5,780 nucleotides of DNA, from the NCBI GenBank assembly GCA_024643595.1, contig JAHEMS010000248.1, positions 1 to 5,780 of the forward strand, written 5' to 3'. Under the pieces are notes generated by a model. The model was not told the DNA's origin. It worked only from the letters and a program-made list of their open reading frames with translations, and searched no databases. This DNA is from Bacteroidota bacterium (GTDB taxonomy: Bacteria > Bacteroidota > Bacteroidia > Cytophagales > Cyclobacteriaceae). Numbering within the stretch: the stretch's first letter is position 1; the number at the start of each line of letters is the position of its first letter. This document shows, one piece after another, positions 1 through 5,500 of the stretch. The position numbers were made by a program, and so were the translations under genes.

Positions 1-423
1 GTCTTCACCGGAATAATTGGTACTTGTTTTTTGCAGTTTGTTTTTATACCGATTGTAAAAATCAAGCGCTTGATCGAACTCCAGACCATGATGATAGCTG
101 TTTCCAATCCAGTATTCCAGATCAAACCGGTAGGTCGAGTTCTGTCGGTAAACCCTGTTGAAAAACTTTTCGGCCAGTTCCTTATTGATCGTGGTAATGT
201 ACATAAAGCCTGCTTCAAAATTGGCTTTCAGATTAGTGGTGTCAAAGTTGGCGGCAATCACCATCAGCTCCCTGGCGTCATCAATCGCTTTCGTAGCGGT
301 GACCATCTCTTTCGCCAAATCATAATATTGTTTAGATTGAATTTTATCCTGCTCCTGAGCTTCCACCCATTGTATAGAAAAGATAGCTAGTAATAAAAAT
401 AAAATGCTCCGAAATTTGTGCAT
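1..423 (-). CDS. Secreted TPR protein, N-terminal part (probable PD40/OmpA-family protein), runs off left edge
   Basis: This reading frame stays open for 141 codons from an ATG at 423 to the window edge, so only the N-terminus is visible. Residues 1-23 look like a Sec signal peptide: MHKFRS, then a hydrophobic stretch ILFLLLAIFSI, then a likely cut after VEA, leaving a mature start QEQDK. The mature part is helical. Residues about 50-130 read like TPR units, with NLKANFEAGFMYI, then AEKFFNRVY, then YWIGNSYHHGLEFDQALDFY. In Bacteroidota this arrangement of signal peptide and short TPR block often precedes PD40 beta-propeller repeats and a C-terminal OmpA peptidoglycan-binding domain, in proteins of the cell envelope. 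That C-terminal part lies outside the window, so the family call is inference. It is transcribed divergently from engB. No better start exists upstream in frame. The plus-strand frame at 31-390 is its shadow. Confidence 0.8.
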   Translation of the reverse strand, partial: MHKFRSILFLLLAIFSIQWVEAQEQDKIQSKQYYDLAKEMVTATKAIDDARELMVIAANFDTTNLKANFEAGFMYITTINKELAEKFFNRVYRQNSTYRFDLEYWIGNSYHHGLEFDQALDFYNRYKNKLQKTSTNYSGED

Positions 424-464
424 AGACACGAATGTTTGGTAAGCTGCAAAAAATATTCTTGTTG

Positions 465-498
465 CAAAAGGTAAGTTAGTGAAAATTAACAATTCAAA
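465..498 (-). promoter_or_regulatory. Candidate Bacteroidota-type promoter for the TPR gene
   Basis: On the minus strand a TTTG (498-495) is followed after 21 bases by TACCTTTTG (473-465). This is close to the Bacteroidota consensus TTTG-N(19-21)-TAnnTTTG, with the final TTTG of the -7 box shifted by one base. Transcription would begin near 458, giving a leader of about 35 bases before the ATG at 423. The assignment rests on pattern matching only. Confidence 0.45.
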
Positions 499-517
499 AT
501 AAGTTCACCCTTATAAA

Positions 518-550
518 TATGTATTCAGTAAAGTTCAATCCGTAAGTTTA
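518..550 (+). promoter_or_regulatory. Weak candidate promoter for engB
   Basis: TATG (518-521), a 21-base spacer and TAAGTTTA (543-550) fit the Bacteroidota pattern with one mismatch in each box. Transcription would begin near 557, leaving a leader of about 27 bases before the engB ATG. No Shine-Dalgarno sequence is visible before that ATG, as is usual in this phylum. In AT-rich DNA a match of this quality may arise by chance. Confidence 0.3.
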
Positions 551-583
551 CAGTTATCAACCGGGTCAATCCGATAGAACAAT

Positions 584-1177
584 ATGGAAATATTCTCGAC
601 AGAATTTATTATCAGCAATACGCAAGTCAGTAAATGTCCTCCTCCTGATAAACCTGAATTTGCATTTATTGGCCGATCCAATGTAGGGAAATCATCGTTG
701 ATCAATATGCTCACACAACGCAAAAATCTCGCAAAGACTTCCTCTACCCCTGGTAAAACTCAAACAATCAATCACTTTCTCATTAATAAAAAGTGGTATC
801 TGGTTGATCTACCGGGTTACGGATATGCATCCGTAAGTAAAACGATGAAAGAAGGATGGTCTGCCATGATTGAATCCTATTTTAAAAAACGTGAAAATGT
901 ATATTGTACATTTATATTAATCGACTCCAGACTGGATCCTCAGCAGAAAGATATTGACTTCATCAATTGGTTAGGAGGAATTGGAATCCCCATTGCCCTG
1001 GTACTTACCAAAGTTGATAAGATTAAACAATCGGAGCTGGCAAAATCACGGAAAAAATTTGAAAATAGATTACTCAATGATTGGGAGGAACTTCCACCCA
1101 TATTTACTACTTCAGCCGAAAAGAAAACAGGTCGCAATCATTTGCTGGAATTTATCGAAGAAGCAATGAATGAATAA
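584..1177 (+). CDS. engB: Ribosome biogenesis GTP-binding protein EngB (YihA/YsxC)
   Basis: A TRAFAC-class GTPase of 197 residues, the usual length for EngB, which helps assemble the large ribosomal subunit in the cytoplasm. All G motifs are visible: G1 P-loop GRSNVGKSS at residues 30-38, G2 threonine in STPGKTQ at 54-60, G3 DLPGYGYA at 75-82, G4 TKVD at 142-145 and G5 TSAEK at 176-180. The lead-in PEFAFIGRSNVGKSSLIN and the DLPGYGYA signature separate EngB from Era, Der and other P-loop GTPases. The ATG at 584 gives the normal N-terminus, with the short segment EFIISNTQVSKCPPPDKPE before G1. It diverges from the TPR gene and is followed 78 bases later by the DUF5606 gene on the same strand. 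That gene has a good promoter of its own, so cotranscription is possible but not required. The product looks complete and active. Confidence 0.97.
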   Translation: MEIFSTEFIISNTQVSKCPPPDKPEFAFIGRSNVGKSSLINMLTQRKNLAKTSSTPGKTQTINHFLINKKWYLVDLPGYGYASVSKTMKEGWSAMIESYFKKRENVYCTFILIDSRLDPQQKDIDFINWLGGIGIPIALVLTKVDKIKQSELAKSRKKFENRLLNDWEELPPIFTTSAEKKTGRNHLLEFIEEAMNE

Positions 1178-1205
1178 ATAGATAATAAACATCTTCAACT
1201 GCCGC

Positions 1206-1237
1206 GTTGGTAAGTTGATAAAGTAAACTTAGTTTTG
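1206..1237 (+). promoter_or_regulatory. Candidate promoter for the DUF5606 gene
   Basis: GTTG (1206-1209), a 20-base spacer and TAGTTTTG (1230-1237) match the Bacteroidota consensus, with a perfect TAnnTTTG -7 box and three of four bases in the -33 box. Transcription would begin near 1243, leaving a leader of only about 12 bases before the ATG at 1256. This is one of the best promoter matches in the window and suggests the gene is not merely read through from engB. Confidence 0.55.
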
Positions 1238-1255
1238 CCGGCTAATTAACTCATT

Positions 1256-1675
1256 ATGGAATTATCCGAAATCGCTTCAATCAGTGGAAAAGGTGGCTTA
1301 TATAAAGTCGTAAAACCTGGAAAGTCAGGCGTGCTGCTGGAATCACTTGATGAGGCTAAAACCCGTTTGGTGGCCAGCGCGACACAACGCATGTCACTGC
1401 TGAGTGAAATTTCCATTTACACGACCACCAAAGAAGGGACAGTCGCGTTGGTGGACGTGTTGAAGAAAATACACAAGGAGTTTGGGGCCGACCTGGGTGT
1501 GGACAGTAATGCTGAGTCCAATGAACTAAAATCATTTCTAAAGTCGGTGTTGCCTGAATATGATCAAGATCGAGTCTATGTTTCCGATATCAAGAAACTG
1601 GTGAGGTGGTATAGCCTATTATTAAAATATGCTCCTGAGGTGATGGTTATAAATTCTGAAGAATCGGCTAGTTAA
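1256..1675 (+). CDS. DUF5606 domain-containing protein
   Basis: I recognise this 139-residue protein as a member of the DUF5606 family, known to me only from Bacteroidota and without an assigned function. The N-terminal part is the most typical: LSEIASISGKGGLYKVV at residues 3-19, then SGVLLESLDE at 24-33. It resembles a small beta-rich fold that ends near the LLSEISIYT segment at 48-56. A second, helical part follows (VALVDVLKKIHKEFG at 63-77, then ELKSFLKSVLPEYD and a C-terminal DIKKLVRWYSLLLKYAPE). No signal peptide, membrane segment, metal site or catalytic motif is visible, so it is probably cytoplasmic. The length is normal for the family. The gene follows engB on the same strand. Its TAA stop overlaps the stop of fbp on the other strand. 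I am confident in the family and have no basis for a function. Confidence 0.88.
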   Translation: MELSEIASISGKGGLYKVVKPGKSGVLLESLDEAKTRLVASATQRMSLLSEISIYTTTKEGTVALVDVLKKIHKEFGADLGVDSNAESNELKSFLKSVLPEYDQDRVYVSDIKKLVRWYSLLLKYAPEVMVINSEESAS

Positions 1676-2655
1676 AAGCTTTCCGCTTTTTCAACCATAT
1701 TTTTGGATCCTACAAAAAAAGGAGTGCGTTGATGAAGGTCCCTGGGTAGAATTTCGAGTATCCTGTTCGTGCCATCAGTAGCTTTTCCACCCGCTTGTTC
1801 TGCAATGAACGCGAGGGCATTGCATTCATACATCAACCGTAGCTTCCCTGATGGATTTTTGATGGTGGCGGGGTATAAGTATATTCCTCCCTTCAACATA
1901 TTACGATGAAAATCAGCAACGAGTGAGCCTATATAACGTGCCGAATAATTATTTCCCTTACAAAATTCAAGATAGGACTTTATCGAAGGCGAAAAAGTAT
2001 TGGCCAACCCTTCATTAATAGAATAAATATTTCCATCTATTGGCATTTTCATATCCGGATGAGAAAGTACATATTCACCCAAGGTGCTTTCATAGGTAAA
2101 ACCATTTACTCCATGTCCTGTTGTATAGACCATCATCGTTGATGATCCGTATAAAATATACCCCGCTGCTACCTGTTCGGCTCCGCGTTGAAGAATGTCC
2201 AACTCCTGAATCGGCATACCTTCCTTACTCTTTCTTCGATAAATAGAAAAGATGGTTCCAATCGAAACATTAACATCAATATTAGATGAACCATCCAATG
2301 GATCAATGGCAATCACATAATTGCCATCGTTGTTAAGATCAACGTATGATTCCGTTTCCTCGGAGATCAACGCACAAGCTTCGCCGCCTTTGGCAAGCGC
2401 ACGCGTAAACCGAATATTGGCTAGCACGTCCAGTTTTTGTTGTTGCTCCCCACCACTGTTTTGCGAGCCCATCGCACCCATGATATCAATAAGACCTGCC
2501 TTATTCACTTCCCGGTTCACTACTTTAGATGCCAATGCAATGTCACGAAGCAGCTGCGATAGTTCTCCAGAAGCATATTGAAACTGGTCTTGATTGTTTT
2601 TGATAAAGCGGTCCAAAGCGGTTCCAATTGGTATTGCGATACGGGAAGCTTCCAT
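1672..2655 (-). CDS. fbp: Class I fructose-1,6-bisphosphatase
   Basis: Hydrolyses fructose 1,6-bisphosphate to fructose 6-phosphate and phosphate, the committed step of gluconeogenesis, in the cytoplasm. The protein has 327 residues, close to the usual 330-340. Metal-site residues are present: the acidic pair in LISEETE (E99, E100) and DPLDGSSNID at 118-127 (D118 and D121 are the ligands). Other family segments are EQVAAGYILYGSSTMMVYTT from 160, YIGSLVADFHRN at 241-252, and the active-site signature GKLRLMYECNALAF at 270-283 with substrate-binding K271 and metal-binding E277. HQRTPFFVGS at 308-317 is the usual C-terminal block. The signature usually has Pro after ECN, but here it is Ala (A280). 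The ATG at 2655 is the only plausible start, because a stop lies upstream in frame with no start between. The gene diverges from lysC and converges on the DUF5606 gene with a 4-base overlap. Confidence 0.97.
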   Translation of the reverse strand: MEASRIAIPIGTALDRFIKNNQDQFQYASGELSQLLRDIALASKVVNREVNKAGLIDIMGAMGSQNSGGEQQQKLDVLANIRFTRALAKGGEACALISEETESYVDLNNDGNYVIAIDPLDGSSNIDVNVSIGTIFSIYRRKSKEGMPIQELDILQRGAEQVAAGYILYGSSTMMVYTTGHGVNGFTYESTLGEYVLSHPDMKMPIDGNIYSINEGLANTFSPSIKSYLEFCKGNNYSARYIGSLVADFHRNMLKGGIYLYPATIKNPSGKLRLMYECNALAFIAEQAGGKATDGTNRILEILPRDLHQRTPFFVGSKNMVEKAESF

Positions 2656-2727
2656 GATTTTGGTTACTTGAAATAGGGTTTGAAAAAGGGATTATTAAAT
2701 TCGGCCCGGCATAGTGCTTAAGCAATG

Positions 2728-2758
2728 CAAATATACGTTGCAATCGTTTGAAATCAAT
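2728..2758 (-). promoter_or_regulatory. Candidate promoter for fbp
   Basis: On the minus strand ATTG (2758-2755), a 19-base spacer and TATATTTG (2735-2728) fit the Bacteroidota consensus. The -7 box is a perfect TAnnTTTG and the -33 box has three of four bases. Transcription would begin near 2721, leaving a leader of about 65 bases before the fbp ATG. The -33 box sits only 13 bases upstream of the lysC start, so the two divergent genes would share promoter DNA. Confidence 0.5.
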
Positions 2759-2770
2759 AATAATCAACTT

Positions 2771-4015
2771 ATGAAGGTCTTTAAGTTTGGGGGAGCATCC
2801 GTTAAAGATGCCAAAGCGATTAAAAATGTGGGTTCAATACTGAGAAATTATTCCAACGAGGAACTGCTGGTGGTGGTATCCGCTATGGGAACTACCACCA
2901 ACTCCCTCGAACGTATCGTTGATCTGGCGGTGGAGAAAAAGAATTTTAACAATGAACTGGCCGACATCACTGCTTATCACCGAAATGCTTTAAAATACCT
3001 CGAACTGAATGCCACTGCAGCTCAAAAACTGATCGATGAAGTAATCCATACAATCACGATTGAAGCCGTCAAAACTGGCGAATATGATCAGGTATATGAT
3101 CAGGTAGTTTCTCAAGGTGAAATTCTTGCGTCCATCATTTTAAACTTCTATCTAAAAACAAATGGCTTTTCTGTTGAATGGGTTGACGCGAGAAAATTTA
3201 TTTTTACTCATCCACCTTTTCGCGAAGGCAAAGTGAATTGGAAGAAGACCGAAGCAGCCGTTCAACCCCTGAAAAATATACTTACCAATAAGATGATCAT
3301 CACGCAGGGTTTTATTGGAGCTACTGATGATGGCATGACCACTACACTAGGCCGGGAAGGTTCTGATTTTAGCGCTGCTATTTTTGCGGCATGCCTTAGT
3401 GCCGAATCGGTAACGATCTGGAAAGACGTGCCCGGCGTGATGAGTGCCGATCCTAAACGGTTGCCCGATGCCATCGTGTTTGAAGAACTTCCTTATCAGG
3501 AAGCAGCCGAGATGACCTACTACGGGGCTTCCGTCATTCACCCCAAAACGATTAAGCCACTCGCCAATGCAAAAATTCCTTTGCTGGTAAAGAACTTTGA
3601 TGATCTTTCTTTACCCGGCACACGCATTCATGACTGCAAAATAGATCATCTACCTCCACTCATTGTTTTCAAAGAAAACCAATGTTTGATTTCCTGCAAA
3701 GTGACCGACTATACCTTTGTCAATGAACAACAGATAGGATTAATTTTTCAGGCCCTGATGAATCACGATATTCGTATCAATGTCATGCAAAACTCAGCTA
3801 TTTCGTTTTCGATTTGTGTTGACTTTCGGGATAGCAAAATCATGAAACTTGTTAATTCCCTCAGCAAAAATTTCGAAGTGTATTATAACACCGGGTTAAC
3901 ACTCATCACGATCAAAAATTATGATGCTACTACCTTTAGCGAATATCGGAATCGGGCAGGTGTTATTCTTGAACAGTCTTCCCGTTCTACGTTACAAGTG
4001 CTGGTAAAAAATTAA
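2771..4015 (+). CDS. lysC: Aspartate kinase, monofunctional
   Basis: Phosphorylates aspartate to 4-phospho-aspartate with ATP, the first step toward lysine, threonine, methionine and diaminopimelate; cytoplasmic. I choose the ATG at 2771 (414 residues) because it puts the diagnostic KFGGASV at residues 5-11. An upstream in-frame GTG at 2714 would add 19 residues of unrelated character. The kinase domain shows VVVSAMG at 34-40, VSQGE at 113-117, TLGREGSDFSAA at 192-203, WKDVPGVMSADP at 217-228 and MTYYGASVIHP at 248-258. The usual GRGGSD appears here as GREGSD. Residues from about 305 form the C-terminal ACT-type regulatory region, ending in RAGVILEQSSRSTLQVLV, so feedback control by an end-product amino acid is expected; which one cannot be read from the sequence. 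No homoserine dehydrogenase domain is fused. The gene diverges from fbp and overlaps the phosphatase gene by 4 bases. Confidence 0.96.
   Translation: MKVFKFGGASVKDAKAIKNVGSILRNYSNEELLVVVSAMGTTTNSLERIVDLAVEKKNFNNELADITAYHRNALKYLELNATAAQKLIDEVIHTITIEAVKTGEYDQVYDQVVSQGEILASIILNFYLKTNGFSVEWVDARKFIFTHPPFREGKVNWKKTEAAVQPLKNILTNKMIITQGFIGATDDGMTTTLGREGSDFSAAIFAACLSAESVTIWKDVPGVMSADPKRLPDAIVFEELPYQEAAEMTYYGASVIHPKTIKPLANAKIPLLVKNFDDLSLPGTRIHDCKIDHLPPLIVFKENQCLISCKVTDYTFVNEQQIGLIFQALMNHDIRINVMQNSAISFSICVDFRDSKIMKLVNSLSKNFEVYYNTGLTLITIKNYDATTFSEYRNRAGVILEQSSRSTLQVLVKN
3083..3106 (+). repeat. Perfect 12-bp tandem duplication inside lysC
   Basis: TATGATCAGGTA occurs twice head to tail with no mismatch, at 3083-3094 and 3095-3106. 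In frame it encodes YDQVYDQV (residues 105-112), just before the conserved VSQGE segment of the kinase domain. The reading frame is kept. A short slippage duplication or chance codon agreement in a naturally repetitive peptide would both give this. Confidence 0.85.
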
Positions 4016-4482
4016 ATTTTATCCGATGCGAAATTGATTATTAATTTTTCTATTGACCGGTCCAGGATTTCATAAACGTATTGAAAATCCGTATCCCCAC
4101 CGTAATAGGGATCGGGAACATCACCGGGCTCTATAGGATCATATTCCCTCATTAATTTAATCTTGTGTTGATTAATTATTGCCGTTGACAGCAGTTGTAT
4201 ATTATCATAATTGCTTTGATCCATAGCAACCACCAAATCGTATTCATCCAAATCCTCCTCTTTTAGCTGACGGGCAGCATGAGAAATGGGAACACCATTT
4301 CTTAACGTATTCGCAATAGTTCTTCTATCGGGAGGAAGTCCTATATGATAATTCGCCGTGCCGCAAGAATCACTTTGAAACATATTTTGAAGTCCCTTTT
4401 GATTGATTTTACTATTAAAAATCGCTTCTGCCATCGGAGACCGGCAAATATTGCCCAGACATACAAATAATACTTTTACCAT
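4012..4482 (-). CDS. Low-molecular-weight protein tyrosine phosphatase
   Basis: A 156-residue cytoplasmic phosphatase of the LMW-PTP family, which removes phosphate from phosphotyrosine through a cysteinyl-phosphate intermediate. The P-loop CLGNICRS lies at residues 8-15, with nucleophile C8, arginine R14 and the neighbouring C13 found in classical LMW-PTPs. The general acid is D124 in the loop DPYYGG. SHAARQL at 67-73 and VVAMDQSNYDNI at 84-95 are also typical. The length is normal. LMW-PTP-fold arsenate reductases share the fold, but the DPYY loop and the C-R-S P-loop favour a phosphatase. No tyrosine kinase or polysaccharide export gene is adjacent, so the substrate is unknown. The gene converges on lysC with a 4-base overlap and diverges from the enoyl-CoA hydratase gene. 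No convincing promoter was found upstream of it. Confidence 0.95.
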   Translation of the reverse strand: MVKVLFVCLGNICRSPMAEAIFNSKINQKGLQNMFQSDSCGTANYHIGLPPDRRTIANTLRNGVPISHAARQLKEEDLDEYDLVVAMDQSNYDNIQLLSTAIINQHKIKLMREYDPIEPGDVPDPYYGGDTDFQYVYEILDRSIEKLIINFASDKI

Positions 4483-4518
4483 TGGCGCTAAAATAACAAG
4501 GGTAAAAGGTTACATCAA

Positions 4519-4533
4519 ATTCTACACTAGAAT
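4519..4533. repeat. Operator-like dyad ATTCTA-CAC-TAGAAT
   Basis: A perfect 6-bp inverted repeat with a 3-base centre lies 37 bases upstream of the phosphatase ATG, in the region shared with the divergent enoyl-CoA hydratase gene. The size and near-symmetry resemble a binding site for a dimeric regulator. I do not recognise the motif, and short AT-rich dyads can be accidental. Confidence 0.3.
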
Positions 4534-4571
4534 ATAGAAATGCATAGCAAATAATTTACTGTGTTTTGGTC

Positions 4572-4610
4572 AAAAACGGCTTCCTCCATGAAGAGGAGGC
4601 CGTTCTCATT
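4572..4610. terminator. Strong terminator-like hairpin between divergent genes
   Basis: AACGGCTTCCTC (4575-4586) pairs with GAGGAGGCCGTT (4593-4604) around a 6-base loop CATGAA. This gives 12 pairs as plus-strand RNA, one of them G-U (4581 with 4598). In minus-strand RNA that pair becomes an A-C mismatch. The 3' flank on the plus strand is CTCATTTT, a poor U tract. The minus strand runs into TTTTTG, a somewhat better tract, with two of the T residues paired in the stem. It lies upstream of the candidate enoyl-CoA hydratase promoter, so it is probably not part of that leader. Which transcript it ends is unclear: read-through from lysC, antisense to the phosphatase gene, is one option, and an unannotated small RNA is another. 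Confidence 0.6.
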
Positions 4611-4620
4611 TTCAGATCAC

Positions 4621-4655
4621 TTTGCATGATCGTCAGGTACATTTCTTTAGCTTTG
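4621..4655 (+). promoter_or_regulatory. Candidate promoter for the enoyl-CoA hydratase gene
   Basis: A perfect TAGCTTTG -7 box (4648-4655) is preceded by TTTG at 4621-4624. The spacer is 23 bases, longer than the usual 19-21. Transcription would begin near 4662, leaving a leader of about 16 bases before the ATG at 4678. The -7 box is the persuasive part; the -33 assignment is weaker. Confidence 0.45.
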
Positions 4656-4677
4656 TTCATACCTAATTATTCAAAAG

Positions 4678-5451
4678 ATGGAATTCATAAAAGTTACTGA
4701 ACAAAAGGAACCGTTTATCGCATTGATAGAGCTGAATCGACCCAAAGAGCTGAATGCCTTAAATAAACAGCTGATGGAAGAAGTACGTGACGCTTTGCAG
4801 GTGCTGGACAAGAATGAAAAGGTTCGGGTAATTATTATAACAGGCAATGAACAAGCATTTGCTGCCGGGGCCGACATCAAACAAATGGCTGACAAATCTG
4901 CCATTGAAATGTTGCTGGTGGATCAATTTAGCACATGGGATCAAATACGCAAGACTAAAAAGCCGATCATCGCTGCTGTTTCTGGTTTTGCACTGGGAGG
5001 AGGTTGTGAGTTCGCCATGACGTGTGATATGATTATTGCTTCTGAGACAGCAAAATTTGGGCAACCCGAAATTAAAATTGGAACAATTCCCGGAGCCGGT
5101 GGAACACAGCGCCTGACCCGGGCAATTGGTAAAGCGAAATCCATGGAACTCATTCTTACCGGACGATTTTTATCTGCTGAAGAAGCGCACTTTTATGGAT
5201 TAGTAAACAAAGTAGTGCCCAAAGAAATGTATATGCATGAGGCTATTGAACTTGCGAAAGAAATTGCACAGCTATCACCAGTGGCAGTACAACTTGCCAA
5301 AGAAGCTGTGAACCGTTCTTACGAAACTCACCTGGATGAAGGATTGGCATTTGAACGGAAAAATTTCTACCTCACTTTTGCCTCTGAAGATCAGAAGGAA
5401 GGCATGCAAGCCTTTGTTGAAAAAAGAAAGGCGGATTTCAAAGGGCGATAA
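4678..5451 (+). CDS. Enoyl-CoA hydratase (crotonase family, short-chain type)
   Basis: Adds water to trans-2-enoyl-CoA to form (3S)-3-hydroxyacyl-CoA, the second step of beta-oxidation, in the cytoplasm. The 257-residue length is normal for a single-domain crotonase. Active-site residues align with the rat mitochondrial enzyme: oxyanion-hole A65 in FAAGADIKQM and G108 in ALGGGCEFAM, and both catalytic glutamates, E111 and E131 (in GQPEIKIGTIPGAGG), 20 residues apart as expected. Having both glutamates argues for a true hydratase over isomerase or other crotonase branches. The C-terminus (NFYLTFASEDQKEGMQAF at 229-246, then VEKRKADFKGR) strongly resembles short-chain ECHS1-type enzymes. No dehydrogenase domain is fused, unlike FadB. 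No other beta-oxidation gene is visible nearby, so partners must lie elsewhere. Start: ATG at 4678, with a candidate promoter shortly upstream and no Shine-Dalgarno. The stop lies inside a strong terminator stem. Confidence 0.95.
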   Translation: MEFIKVTEQKEPFIALIELNRPKELNALNKQLMEEVRDALQVLDKNEKVRVIIITGNEQAFAAGADIKQMADKSAIEMLLVDQFSTWDQIRKTKKPIIAAVSGFALGGGCEFAMTCDMIIASETAKFGQPEIKIGTIPGAGGTQRLTRAIGKAKSMELILTGRFLSAEEAHFYGLVNKVVPKEMYMHEAIELAKEIAQLSPVAVQLAKEAVNRSYETHLDEGLAFERKNFYLTFASEDQKEGMQAFVEKRKADFKGR

Positions 5452-5489
5452 AATAAGAGACACGATTAAAATCGTGTCTCTTATTTTTT
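5450..5489. terminator. Bidirectional intrinsic terminator
   Basis: A perfect 17-bp stem (5450-5466 with 5471-5487) around a TAAA loop has the core AAGAGACACGAT. On the plus strand it ends in TTATTTTTT, a good U tract for ending the enoyl-CoA hydratase transcript. On the minus strand the stem ends in CTTATTTTATC, which would serve the convergent outer-membrane gene whose stop codon is 14 bases away. The stem begins within the hydratase TAA stop codon. Confidence 0.92.
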
Positions 5490-5500
5490 ATGAAACCGGA

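Noticed and set aside
31..390. 119-residue plus-strand frame
   Set aside because: It is the shadow of the open minus-strand frame at 1-423, which has a signal peptide, TPR-like helices and a promoter. The plus-strand translation shows no family features.
1674..1691. Hairpin AAAAGC/GCTTTT followed by T as a terminator for the DUF5606 gene
   Set aside because: Only 6 pairs with two G-C, inside the fbp coding sequence, and an alternative AAAGCTTT pairing competes. It is too weak to annotate.
2734..2750. Plus-strand -7-like boxes TACGTTG and ATCGTTTG upstream of lysC
   Set aside because: Each misses key bases of TAnnTTTG and neither has a TTTG-like box 19-21 bases upstream. The lysC promoter remains unassigned.
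2714..2770. 19-residue N-terminal extension of lysC from a GTG
   Set aside because: The family begins at MKVFKFGGASV (ATG at 2771). The extension resembles no known aspartate kinase N-terminus and overlaps the candidate fbp promoter.
4508..4555. Minus-strand promoter for the phosphatase gene using TAGAATTTG or TACCCTTG
   Set aside because: TAGAATTTG has one base too many between TA and TTTG, and TACCCTTG lacks a matching -33 box at the right distance.
4556..4642. 28-codon minus-strand frame starting MYLTIMQSDLKM, across the hairpin
   Set aside because: It is short, has no ribosome binding site or promoter, and is interrupted by a 12-bp stem. It has no leader-peptide codon run. Chance is the simplest explanation.
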